Source of the DNA: Archilochus colubris
Taxonomy: Eukaryota > Chordata > Aves > Apodiformes > Trochilidae
Assembly (NCBI GenBank): GCA_023079485.1
Contig: CM041107.1
Location: 6,592,657-6,656,656 of the forward strand
Reading direction: 5' to 3'
DNA: 64,000 nt
Shown here piece by piece: positions 46,129-57,013 of the stretch; the first letter of the stretch is position 1, and every line of letters begins with the position of its first letter. The notes under the pieces were generated by a model. It was not told the origin of the DNA. It ran no database searches and saw only the letters and a list, made by a program, of their open reading frames with translations. A program made the position numbers and the translations under genes.

Positions 46129-46240
46129 GAGCCGAGACTGAGCAGCCTTCATCTGCCACCGCCGCAGGGCTGGGCGACGTGTGCCCAACGCCCCGCAGAC
46201 CCCGGCTGGAATTTCGGGGAGGGTTTCGGTGACCCCGGGA

Positions 46241-46942
46241 CTTCCCAGCGAGGTGACAAGTTGGGGCACAACAATGCCATCGTGTTTTGGAGACAGGAAA
46301 CCTCGGAGTTTGCCCTGAATGAAGAACTTCCTGTGTTTAAACTTGCACGAATATCCGCTGACAAGCTCAGTTCAAATGAAAACACGAGAGTCGGGGGGAG
46401 AGGCTAATTCCCACCGGCTGGACTTGAACAGGACTCGGAGTTCGGCAGGACATGTCAGGAGCTGCTGGCTGCTCCGGCTGCCTTCCGTGAGTGGCTGGGA
46501 CAAGCAGTGCCTTTGTTATTAAGAAAAAAAAAAAAAAAAAAGACAGACGGGATAATTTGAGAGCTTCAAACTCTTCTGTCTATTTGGAGTACTTTCTAGA
46601 AGCTGTTGGATTTGGATACGGGGTTTTTTTGCTGATGAATGAGGTTTTTCTGAGAGGGTCGAGGGGGATGAGATGGATTCTTTCACCACTCAGGACCACC
46701 AGTGGGGCTGCTGAGCCAGCACGGCACTGCCGGTGCCCCCTTCCATCCCCAGAGCTTTGGGATTTGAGTCTGCCACAGCGGGTTTGGGACCTGCTGGCCG
46801 TGTGATGCTTCCTGCAGTGGCAGGCAAAAAGTTGCCGAGACGGTTTTGTAATAGAATCATAGACTCGTAGAATGGTTTTGGGCTGGAAAAGAACTTTAAA
46901 GTTCATCTAGTCCAACCCCTCGTCAGCCGTAAGGACGAGAGC
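46241..46942 (+). other. MACF1: Presumed 5' leader of the alternative transcript, borders unsettled
   Basis: A good donor word, gtgagt, lies at 46487-46492 (preceded by ggctgccttcc). Candidate acceptors are cttcctgcag (46817), tggcag (46823) and cccctcgtcag (46926). A small non-coding first exon followed by a 0.3-0.4 kb intron is therefore plausible, but an unspliced leader is not excluded. In the frame of the ATG at 46943 the first upstream stop is TAG at 46868-46870, so the ATG is the likely start. Confidence 0.45.
46850..46920 (-). repeat. CR1 LINE 3' fragment abutting the alternative first coding exon
   Basis: aatagaatcatagactcgta, gaatggttttgggctggaaa, agaactttaaagttcatcta, gtccaacccct: a minus-strand CR1 3' end. 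It stops about 22 bases before the ATG at 46943 and supplies the upstream in-frame stop codon. Confidence 0.88.
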
Positions 46943-49900
46943 ATGGGCAAACCACTGAGCCGGCCAGACTGTTTACGGCAGAACCGCACTTGCCTGGGGA
47001 AGGGCGAGGAGGAGGATGGTTATATAGAGGACTGCTACGTGCCCCAGCGGTCGATATACGACACAATGAGAATTAACGAGCAAATTGATCAGGGATCGAA
47101 GCTCAACCAGCTTTCCAAGAGCACCCTGGGCAAAGGGGACGGCAGCACCATATCCAGCAACGGGACTCTGGGAGCTGCCAATGTTTTTGAGTCCAGGGCA
47201 CCAGAATCGAAGAAGTTGGACGAGAGAGTCATCTTCGACGCGCTGAAGCTCAGCAGTGATGTCTCCAAGCCAGCGCCAGCTCCACCAAGGAGACGACCAA
47301 ATCCTGAGAGGAAGGAGAACGTCAACCGGCGGTCGTGGAAATCCTTCATGCCACCAAACTTCACTGAATTTGCAGAAAGAATGGGGGCTTCGTTGAGCGA
47401 GGTGTCAGAAGCAGGTGCCTCCAACCCTTCGTTGCGGGATAAGCGTGAGTCAAGTGCCATGCTCACTGAGCACCCAGGCCAGCCCCATCATGGTGAGCCC
47501 ATGTCTGAGTCTCTCACCTTGGAGCATGTCTCCAAGTCATCTGGCACAGGAGAAGCTTTGACAGCCAAGCAGTTCAGCATGGATGGCTATGGTGGTCCCC
47601 GGGATGAGAACCAGAGCCTGCTGAACACTGGTGACAGCCACATCAGGAACCTGGCCAGGATTCGCAGGTTCCCCAGTGCCACCTGGCCACGAGCCAGGAA
47701 GAATTTCATCAAGGGAAGCCTCAGCGATGGGCACCAGGAGACCCTGGAGGCCTCTGAGTCGGACTGTACTGTGGAGAATGTCAATCTCTCCCCATGTCTT
47801 AGCGAGGAACTGCTGGATGTGGGACTGGATATTCTCATCACCTCCAATCTCCGGGAGAAAACGGAGTCTGAGCTGAGATTTGAGGAGGATGAGCGCTGGG
47901 TGATGATGGAGGAGTGGGAGGAGGTGGCGCTGTCAGAGAGAGGAAAGGCTGTTCTGGTGGCAGAGGAGAAGAAGAGCTGTTGCTTGGCAGATATTTCTGA
48001 AGAAAGGGAACAATTTGCCGCTCCAGTGGGTGGCTCTGCCCCCAGCCTGGGGACCTCCTGGTCCTGCATGTCCCGGGGGGGTGCTACCAGCCCCCTCACT
48101 GGCAGCCCAGGCTGTACAGAGGACATGGCGGTGCAGTGCCAGGCTGAGGACTTTTCTCCAGTTTTGGAGTGCTCAGCCAGCCCCACAGGTCCCGAGTTGT
48201 CTGACACGGACTCAGTGCAGATGTTCCTGGAGCTGGAAGAGCAGTGCCTGAATGAGGACAAGGGAGATGGGGTGGTCCCTGGCTGTCCCATGGAGGTTCA
48301 GGTCTCTCCAATGGGCTCAGAGGGGCTGGACCCAAATTCAGCCAAACTGGCCGAGGCAGCAGTCAAAGTGTCTCAGTGTGGGGTCCCTTTGGACATCAGT
48401 GCTTCTGACTCTGCCGTTGTGTCAGATCTGGAGGACTTTGATGTCACCTGCAGCTCTCAGGTTCTCAGCACTCTGGAGCCATCAACAGAGCCTTTTTCGG
48501 AAAGGGACACTTCGGTTGTCACCCCAACAGACTCAGATGGAGGGGCCTCACCCAGCCCCATGGCCATGGCAGGGCTGGGCTTCCTTCAGCAGTGCTCCCC
48601 AGGACCAGTGGAGGATGAACCTGACACACTGGTGGACCAGGAGCTCATGGACAGTTGTGTGGTGGCAGCGCTGGTGGCTGGTGGAATGTCATCTCCTGAG
48701 CCAGGTACACATCCAGCTTCTGGCTTGGAGGGAGCTGATTACCCCAGTGCTCCAGCAGGGTGGGGTGAAGATAGCCAAGACTTGCTGGCCCCTGATGGTG
48801 AAGTATCACATCTTCCCGAGGAGACCTGTCTTGGCCTTGTGTCCCCAACTGGGCTGTCCCCCTGCCAGCCCCCAGCTCCTGACACAGTGGTGGAGGAGCC
48901 AGGATCTCCCCCACAGCATGAGGCTGGTGTTGAGGGAACAGATCCACCCAGAACCCATCATCTTCTGCCTGGAAGGCCTGAGCTTGCCAACTGGGATGTC
49001 CCAGAACTGGTTTCTGAGGAGGAAGCTGCAGATTTGGGATCAGAGAGTGATGGAGCTGAGGGCCAGATTTGTCCTGCAGAAAGTAAGGATGATGCTTACT
49101 GTGGTTCTCTGCCATCTTTCCACACTGACTCTGCATCAGAGCTGGACTCTGTGCCTCCAACTACATCCCCAGTGCCTGCTGAGGACCTGCCATGGGAAAT
49201 GGTTCCCCTGGGCCAGGGCCTGGCCCTGGAAGGAGCTAACACCGAGGGGTGCCCTGTGGAGGTGGCTGTCACATATGGGGAGGTACCAGCAGCCATCCTG
49301 CAGGCAGGAGACCTGGACTTGCTGTTTGTCTGTGGCTGGGAGGACAGCACCATGGTGCTGGGTGAGGGGCTCCCGCCGCCTGACAGCCTGGCCACCCTAG
49401 AAGAGCTTCCCAGTATGTTGCCCATCCTGGGGCAGCCTGCTCCTGATGCCATCCCATGGGATGCCGCAGGGATTTCTATTCCAGCTGACCCCCCGGCACC
49501 AGGGGATGTGGCTGTCCCAGAGGCACAGGCTCAGGAAACACCACCAGCCCCTGGGGATCATACCATGGATGCTGAGGAACCATGTACTGAGCACCCACGT
49601 CCAGATGCCACCACCACCACCATACCCTTGGTGGTGGAAGAACTGCTGGATGCCCCACCACAGTTTGCTGATGTGCCTGATGCCACTGTGCCACCCCAAG
49701 CAGCCAGCCCACTCCTCTCCAGTGTCAGGGATCTCAGTAGCAGCCATGTGCTGCTGGAAGCAGAGGGGCCTGTAGTAGCCTTGGGGGATACAGATGACTT
49801 TGCCAACACAGTTGTGCCACCCATCCTGGAGCACCTATCCACTGAAGTGCTTTTTTTGGAGGATGAGCCCATTGCAAGAGCACCCAGAGCAGAGATGGCA

Positions 49901-50140
49901 GTTTGGGACAGTGCCTCCATGCCACCAAGCATGGAAAGTCTCCCCTTCACCTTCCCACCCCTCCTGGAGGGACTGGCCACCCAAATACCCCCCGATGCCA
50001 CACCGGGGACTATCCTCCATCCTCCTAGCTGTGGGGGTGCCCCTTTCGAGGTGCCCACAGTCATGGAGGGACCTCCCAGCACCTCTCTGGTCACGGAAGG
50101 GCCTCCTGCTCTGGCAGATGGATTTGTTCCAGATAACGAG
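46943..50140 (+). CDS. MACF1: Alternative first coding exon of MACF1 (isoform 3 / KIAA0754 type), 1,066 codons
   Basis: It starts MGKPLSRPDCL, then LGKGEEEDGYIEDCYVPQRS and IYDTMRINEQIDQGSKLNQL, a near-identical match to the start of human MACF1 isoform 3, which fixes the ATG. Residues 110-125 hold SKPAPAPPRRRPNPERK, a class II SH3-ligand motif (PxxPxR), followed by NRRSWKSFMPPNFTEFAERM. The rest is acidic and Pro/Ser-rich, probably disordered, with islands like human (LSPCLSEELLD; FEEDERWVMME; LSDTDSVQMFLELEEQCL). The human PTPEEP-type tandem array is not visible. The exon ends NE|gtattt, phase 0, and joins 53007 as human SDE|MFQKE does. If the donor is ignored the frame runs 32 codons further to a stop at 50237-50239. 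The product would lack the actin-binding and plakin parts. Gly2/Ser6 fit an N-myristoylation signal like that of NCS-1 (MGKSNS). Confidence 0.93.
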
Positions 50141-53006
50141 GTATTTGTTGCTCAGGCGCTGGCAGACGAGGTTCCAGGCACAGAAATCTCTTTATTTTGC
50201 ACTGGAGGGGTGGGTGGGAGCTGGGAGCCCACTCAGTAGCACACGGCTGTGGGGTTCAAGGCTTTTTTTGCCTCCTCGTTTTGGCTTTAATTTGGTGGGT
50301 TAAAAAAGTTTTTGGGGAGAGGTTGGGGAATTGTGTGTTTTGATAAGCAGGATAGGCAAAAGACTATTGTGGCTTGATGACCTAAACTATTGTCTTCAAC
50401 TGTTTTGGCTTATTAAAGTACATTACGGTCACTCAAATGCAAATCACAGGCTTCAGAAAAACCTCGCCAGTCCTGGCAGGGTGGTTCCCTTCTTTGAAGC
50501 AGAAGATGGAGCGGAAGAGAGAATCCTGTAAAACAAATTAAGTGCAAAGAATTCCTGTCCTGTGCAGTCATCACTTTCTGTGTTTTTTTGTTTTTTTTTT
50601 TAAGTGAGTAGTAAGGTGCTGGTGCTCTGAACCTGGCCTGGAAGGGGCTCAGATCCTCCTTGGCCTTTGGGGATTTCCTTTATGGTGCTGTGCTAGTGCC
50701 TTGTGCCCAGAGAGACCTTGGTGGGGGAGTTCCCACAGCCAAACGCTGATTTTCTGCCATCTGGATTAGGAGAAATATCACTAAGGAGACATCAGAAGTT
50801 AGTCAGCACCCAAAATCCTGATGTGGTAGCAATTACTCATCCTTTGGGCTGTGCCACCTGGTTGAGTGCTGCACGTGGAGAAGCTTTCACATGGGAGGGG
50901 TCCATGTGAGCACGGGCTGGGGCACCTGGTGGGGACCTTGGAGAAAAGGAGATGTTGGGGTCTTGCCCTTGTATGTGTGCTGTCTGAAACTCACTGCTTT
51001 GGTGTCCATGTGTCCTTGGTGGTGGTACCTTTTGTGTCACCTGGTTGTTAAACCCCATCAGTCTTCCCCTTGTTCAAGCCAGTGGCAGCTCCAGGTCTGC
51101 ATCAGGGTGAGGCTGATTCTTTACACCATGGGGCCAGACCCCGTGTCCAGCAGTGGCAGGGTTGTGGAGCATGGGAGCCCAGGAGACAGAAAGGGAAGCA
51201 GAAAAGAGGAGGGAGGCAGAAAGCCCAGGGATGCTTCAGGAAGCATTACTGGAAGAGAGGAGGAGGTGTGGTGGAGCAGATGTCCTCCCTGCTCACCAAG
51301 ATGTCTGTCCAGCCACTTGGCCAGGGCAGGACACCTGGCTTCCTGCTTTTCCTTGCCCAGCAAAGGTTGGACATTCAATATTTTTTTCAAAGCTGAGTCA
51401 CAGTGAGGTGACTGAACTAAATCTCTGGAATCTTCATGAGCAAAGCCACCTCAGCTGATGTGCTGGCTCCTCAGGCCATCACTGTGATCCTCTTTGTACC
51501 AGCATTGAGCTCCAGGGCTGTGGTGATTCTGATGGTGCAGGTTCCCATGAGCTGACTCCTGGATGTGGGATGTGTGTTCCAAACCCTGGAGTTTGTTGGG
51601 GTTTTTTTCAGCATGGAGAGTGCTGGGACCCAGCCCCACATGCCAGACTTATCAGACTGTGGGTTTGGCTACAGCAGCCAGCTCCCTTTAGAAACAGGCA
51701 GAGGAGAAGTGGCCAAGGAATCAGGGGGTTCATGTCACCATTTCTTTCTTAGAACCATGGCATAATTCTCCCTGAGCAAACAGCTCTGGACAATGTCTGC
51801 CAGCACACCCTTGGCTCCCTGTCGTAGGGGAATACTTCCCTGCCCTCCAGTAGCTCAGCTCTGATGGTGAAGAATGGCTTTTCCAGTGAAAATGGGGCAA
51901 AGAAACGGCAGCCCCTCTTGCTCAACCTGGGAACTTCCTTTCTGTGTGTGGAGTGGGTTTTTTTTTCTCTGTTTGGGGTTTTTTTTTTGCCATGTGTTCC
52001 CTGGGAGACAAAGCTATTGCCAGGTCTGGAGAGCTGTGCCATCCACCAGCCACTCCTCAGAGACATCTTGCATCTGAGCAGGGATTCTTCAATGTCCATG
52101 TATTCTCAGGCACTTGAGGAAGAGGAGGAGGAGGGAGGTTTGGGAAAGCCAGCATCTGGCTGCCATCCCCTCTGCTTTCTAAAGAGAAAATGTTGTGACA
52201 GGGTTGAGGGCTGTGATGGCTCCTGGGGTGACCTGGGCTTCTGGACTGTGGTGAGCTGTGGTGGGCACTTTGCCATGGGGAGGCAGCAGGATTGTCCCTT
52301 GGTAGAGGGACCATCCACAAGGCAGGGGGTTACAGAAGATCCACAGTATTTATCTTGGAAACAGGATTTTCCCTGTGCCTCTCTTTACAATGGGGAGCTT
52401 CATTCGCTCTCCTCCCCCTTCCCTATCAAATCTTTTTCAGTTTCAAAAGCTTTTCCCCACAGGATTCCCAGGCAGGACCGTGCCAAATCCATGGTGCGGT
52501 AAACGACCAGCGTATTAATTGCCTATTGCCTTTGTCTTTTGAAACAGAGCTGGCTTCTCGGGGTCTGTAATTTCGTGGTTAACAAAACTCATGTGATGTC
52601 AGGTCTCTGTCTGTAACAGCATCGCTGTGAGAATTGCTTTGGGGTTTTCCCCAGCAACATTATTTCCCAATCCCATGGCTGACCAGTGGCACTGGTCTTG
52701 TTTATTCCCCGATTTGCTCTTTCCACCTCATTCCGATGCTTGGAAAAAGGGGATTCACCCATTGAGAAGCAGAGGTGGATTCTTAAAGATCCTCAGCTGT
52801 GGTCTGCACCAAGCAGTGCTTGAGACATCAGTGTTACCAGGTCAAGACAAGGGAGGAGTTGAGACAAACTTGCGCAAATAATAAAATCATTGCAAGTAAT
52901 TACTGCATCTTCTCTAGAGAAGGAAGCCTAGTGCAGCTGTTGAAGGATAGAGGAGCTGTAAGAGCAGCTTATGGGTTTTAAACACCTTTTTTTTTCCTGT
53001 CTCCAG
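50141..53006 (+). other. Intron of 2.9 kb after the alternative first exon
   Basis: The frame of the exon above continues to a stop at 50237-50239. An attaaa poly(A)-signal variant lies at 50412-50417 and an octamer atgcaaat at 50437. T runs occur at about 50584-50602 and 51959-51988. No CR1 copy or further exon was seen. It ends with ttttttttttcctgtctccag. Confidence 0.6.
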
Positions 53007-53168
53007 CTCTTCCAGAAGGAACAAGTGGATCCTCTTCAGCTAAAACTACAGCAAGTCAATGGAGTTGGTCAAGGACTCATCCAAAGCGCCGGGAAAAACT
53101 GTGATGTCCAAGGGCTGGAGCATGACATGGAAGAAATCAACACCCGCTGGAACACCCTCAACAAGAAG
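53007..53168 (+). CDS. MACF1: MACF1 exon: rod, shared by all promoters
   Basis: 54 codons, phase 0-0, between gtctccag and gtgaga. It codes LFQKEQVDPLQLKLQQVNGV, GQGLIQSAGKNCDVQGLEHD, MEEINTRWNTLNKK. The human form is MFQKEQVDPLQMKLQQVNGL. It accepts splicing from either 35120 or 50140. Confidence 0.96.
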
Positions 53169-53313
53169 GTGAGAGCATGGCAAGGGGCTGGAACAGGTTT
53201 CTTTTGGCCCTGTTGGGGTCTGGTAGAAGAAGGGGATCATCAGCAGGGAGCTGAGGCTCCAGTATTAATGCATCAACCATCCTGACCATGCAGTGGTTGT
53301 TTTTGGGATGCAG

Positions 53314-53484
53314 GTGGCCCAAAGAGTTGCTCAGCTGCAGGAGGCCCTGTTGCACTGTGGGAAGTTTCAGGATGCTCTGGAGCCTTTACTGAGCTGGCTG
53401 GCAGACACCGAGGAGCTCATCTCCAACCAGAAACCTCCCTCTGCTGAGTACAAGGTGGTGAAAGCCCAGATCCAGGAGCAGAAG
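53314..53484 (+). CDS. MACF1: MACF1 exon: spectrin repeat
   Basis: 57 codons, phase 0-0, between ggatgcag and gtgagc. It codes [57 protein letters not shown]. It is almost identical to recalled human MACF1. Confidence 0.96.
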
Positions 53485-54114
53485 GTGAGCAAGCACAGGG
53501 TAAGGAGTGGTCCAGTGGGAGGGGGAAGCCTTGAACAGCCAGTCAGTATTTGGGGGTCTTGTAACAAGTTGGGGTTTCCACAAGTCTCCTTCTTTCATGG
53601 TTGGATCTTCTGGTTCCCCACATCCTAATGTTATAACCAGGCAGCTTGTTAGCCCACACTTGCTATCTCCAACTTCTAAACCTCCAGCGTTACTTTATTT
53701 GTCCCATTGCCTCTTGAAGTTTGCTGCTGGTCTTGCTGGTTGGCCGTGTTTTTCCAGCCCAAAGTTTTGTTTGTGCTGGCTAATTCTGCTATGTCAGGAG
53801 CAAGCTGGTGTTGGAGGTACCAGGTTGGGTGTTTGGACAAAGGGAATGTACAAACTGTAAGACCTGACCCAAGGTGTGCTGGTGTTTGCAGAGATAACAG
53901 CTCAGGTCAGCGCCTGCTGGAGGAAAGTTCAAGTGTGGTCTCAGTAAAACATTTTAGAAATGCATCCTTACTGAGGCTTGGTCTGACGTATCGAGATTTT
54001 GAGGAGGAAATTTATTGAAAGTGAAAGTTGAAAACTTGATCTTGATAAGGTTAGGGTGAGTGGTGGGGAAGCCTCTGAAAACTTCTTTGCCCCTGAAGTG
54101 CTTTGAACCTCTTT

Positions 54115-54195
54115 TAGAATAGAACAGAAGAGAACATTTCAGTTAGAAGGGACCTACGCTGATCAGCTGCCCAGCCACTTCAGGGATGACTGAAA
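54115..54195 (-). repeat. CR1 LINE 3' fragment, degraded
   Basis: tagaatagaacagaagagaa, catttcagttagaagggacc, tacgctgatc: a minus-strand CR1 tail with the AGAATAGAAC-type 3' end. It lies in the 53485-54402 intron. Confidence 0.7.
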
Positions 54196-54402
54196 GTTAA
54201 TGCATATTACTTTATTATTATTATTTTTTGAACTGGTTTTGATGGCAGAGGCTGTCCTTCAGGGCTGCCTTTGGGCTCAGCCCCATCCGACTGTGGTTTT
54301 CAGCCACAGTTAGAGATATGCTCTCTCTGCGGGCTCAAAATGTTTCTGCTGATCCAATCTGGTAACTTTTAACCCTCCTTTGTCTTGTTGCTGCTGCTAA
54401 AG

Positions 54403-54569
54403 CTGCTCCAGAGGCTCCTGGATGATCGCAAAGCCACTGTGGAGATGATCCAAGCAGAGGGCAGCAGGATCGCCCAGTCAGCCGAGCCTGCGGATCAGGA
54501 GAAGATCGTGGGACAACTGGAGAGCCTGGAGCAGCGCTGGGCAGGGCTGCTGGGCCGGGCAGCTGCCAG
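54403..54569 (+). CDS. MACF1: MACF1 exon: spectrin repeat
   Basis: 167 bp, phase 0 to 2, between gctgctaaag and gtgagg. It codes [69 protein letters not shown] is identical in human. The acceptor is of the less common AAAG type. Confidence 0.95.
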
Positions 54570-55335
54570 GTGAGGGGTAGGGGAGGTTCTGGCTTCTGTA
54601 CCACACACCAGAAACACAGAGTGAGCTCATCCAGAGATTCCCGGTGCCCCAAAGCTCGGGGTGACAACATGCAGGCAGCTGGCGGAGATGTCTGTGCAGA
54701 TACATCCTGGAAACATGGAAACAGCTGGAAAACATGAGAAATCAAAGGCTGTTTGGGAGGTGGAGTTGATAGCAGTGGTTTACAATGGCAGGGAAGAGCT
54801 CAGATTAAATAAATTCCCTGCAGGGGTTGGATGTTATTTTTATACCTTTAAGCGTTAACATTTAGCTCTAGCAGCAACATCCTGTTGACACCTTTCTGCT
54901 GCTTGAATCTTGTTTACGAGTTGCTCGTTGCTACATAAGCCAATATTTGAGGTTATAAAGTCATTTCTGAGGGCCAGATTTGACCATCCCATTATTCTAA
55001 ATCACTGCCAACTAGATGGACTGTCCATCTAAGACTTTTACCCGTGTCAGGCTGCCTTTGAGCCAGAAACTCAACAGCTCTGAAACACCAAGAGCTTGGC
55101 CACAAGCTGAGCACACTATAGGATCTCAGAGACAGGAATGGAAGAAAAGCAGAACAACAATTCTGCTGCCTCCTTGAAGCTTAGACTTGACCCTAAAGGC
55201 ACAGCTGCAGGAAAAAGCTTATTTTGCAATTGCCCTTGCTGCTCTGGTTTCCCCTTCCCATCCCTCAGAGCTGCTTCCCATGCCCAGCTCCAACAGGGAG
55301 CTGCTCCTTAGTGGTTTATTGTGTCCTTACTATAG

Positions 55336-55495
55336 GCAGAAGCAGCTGGAGGACATCTTGGTCCTGGCAAAGCAGTTCCACGAGACCACAGAGCCCGTGT
55401 CAGACTGGCTGTCGGTGACAGAGAAGAAGTTGGCCAACTCTGAGCCCATTGGTACCCAGACTTCCAAAATCCAGCAGCAGATCAGTCGGCACAAG
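55336..55495 (+). CDS. MACF1: MACF1 exon: spectrin repeat
   Basis: 160 bp, phase 2 to 0, between tactatag and gtaggg. It codes [53 protein letters not shown]. It is very close to human ([20 protein letters not shown]). Confidence 0.96.
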
Positions 55496-55937
55496 GTAGG
55501 GACTTGGAGGGAGCTGCTGATGGAGGTGGTTGTATTGGGTCCTGTTCAGGTGGGTGTTTCTGCCGTGGTAAGGGGGTTTTGGGTACAAACAAGTGTTGCA
55601 GGAGTTTTCCAGGCTTTCTATACAGCAAAGGCTGCAAACCCTCACCCGCTGGTGCGGGTTAACTATTACATCAATGTCTTCGTCCCTTGCAAAGCAAATC
55701 TGGCTGTGGCCAGAAGAACCATCCCTGTTTTCATGTTCCTTTTAAACATTTTTTTATTTTGATGCAGTTTGTTTGGGTTTCATGTCTCCTTTGTTTCTTC
55801 AGTTGCATTCATTGTTTCCTTTTCCCCTTTTACGTTCGATTATGTTTTAATTTTACGGAATCCATCTCATAATTTATTTCCCCCCCTCACCACTCATTTT
55901 TCTTTCTGTTATTCCATTTTATCCTCCCGCCATTCAG

Positions 55938-56264
55938 GCTCTAGAGGAAGAGATAGAAAGCCACGCAGCCGACGTCTCTCGGGCGGTCGGGGTCGGGCAA
56001 TCCCTCTCCTCCCTCAGCTCTGCCCCTGAGCAGAAGCTCCTGACAGAGAAATTAGAAACTCTGCAGAGCTGCTACGGGGATGTCCGGGAGCGGTGCTGCC
56101 GGAAAGCAGCGCTGCTGGAGCAGGCACTGGCTAATGCCAGGCTCTTTGGGGAGGAGGAGGTGGAAGTGCTCAACTGGCTGGCTGAGGTGGAGGACAAGCT
56201 CAGCTCGGTATCCGTAAAGGATTACAAACGGGACGTCCTGCAGAAGCAGCATGCTGACCAGCTG
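55938..56264 (+). CDS. MACF1: MACF1 exon: spectrin repeats, 109 codons
   Basis: 327 bp, phase 0-0, between cgccattcag and gtattt. It begins ALEEEIESHAADVSRAVGVG, includes RCCRKAALLEQALANARLFG and EEEVEVLNWLAEVEDKLSSV, and ends QKQHADQL. It is conserved throughout. Pyrimidine-rich sequence fills the last 150 bp of the preceding intron. Confidence 0.96.
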
Positions 56265-56928
56265 GTATTTTCCGTTTATTCCTTCTGTTTTTCTCTTGGT
56301 TTTGTTGCGTTTGTTCTGGTTGCGTTTCTGGTCTGACTTGAATTTCATAAAGTTTGTTCCCGTTGCCGGTTTGTCTTCAAAGCTGGGAGAAGTGTAAAGA
56401 GTGTGTACTCAAAAACAACCAGTGTGGCCCCAAAAAAGGGTTTCCCGGGAGGGGCTAGGAGGGGGGAAACTTCAAATGATTCATCTGCTTTGTGAACACT
56501 GTCTCAGCAAGCTTGGCCACCCTGTGCCTTTAGGAAGTTGGATGCTGGTTCCAAGAATGAGAACTTGAAAAGTCTGGTGGGTTTTCCAAGGCAGGGTGGC
56601 CACACTGGGGAAGCCTTCTGCTTCCTCTCCCTGGAGGCTGGGCAAGCACTTCTCAAGAGTGAGGTTATGTCTAATACAAGAGCAATATCTGGTGCTGGGC
56701 TGGTGACACATATCTGGTGGGCTGGGTTTGCTCTAAGATTTGGGCCTTTGGGTTCACAAGTCCCAGTAAGTCCTGTAGGAGGAGAAGGTTGACTGGACAA
56801 GTATCAGATCTGTTGTCCACCCTTCCCATGATCAGCAGGAGCAATTCCTGTTCTGCTTAACATCTCTGGCCAGCAGAGCTCAGGGACCTGCTTGCAGAAG
56901 GGTGACCCCAATTTGCCTTTCTCTCCAG

Positions 56929-57013
56929 GCTTTGAATGAGGAAATTGTGAACAGAAAAAAGAATGTGGACCAAGCCATTAGAAATGGTCAAGCTCTCCTG
57001 AAGCAAACCACAG
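56929..57013 (+). CDS. MACF1: MACF1 exon: rod helix
   Basis: 85 bp, phase 0 to 1, between ctctccag and gtaatg. It codes ALNEEIVNRKKNVDQAIRNG, QALLKQTTG. It is identical to recalled human apart from R/K in AI(R/K)NG. Confidence 0.96.

Larger units (their letters stand above)
44920..46240 (+). promoter_or_regulatory. MACF1: CpG-island internal promoter of MACF1
   Basis: About 1.3 kb is extremely G+C-rich and full of CG dinucleotides (for example gccgcctccccccggaggag, ccgcgcggggaaagg), while flanking introns are CG-poor. It contains GC boxes (ggggcgggg near 45300, gggggcggc near 45466), GGA-repeat tracts (about 45650-45673 and 45958-45980) and no TATA box. It lies 0.7 kb upstream of the alternative first coding exon at 46943, and human MACF1 isoform 3 likewise starts from an internal promoter, so I infer a housekeeping-type promoter reading rightwards. 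The start site is not determined. Edges are by eye. Confidence 0.82.

Noticed and set aside
48252..49400. 382-codon + frame inside the alternative first exon in another phase
   Set aside because: It overlaps the conserved isoform 3 frame entirely, is Trp/Leu/Pro-rich and lacks homology. Overprinting is possible in principle, but nothing supports it here.
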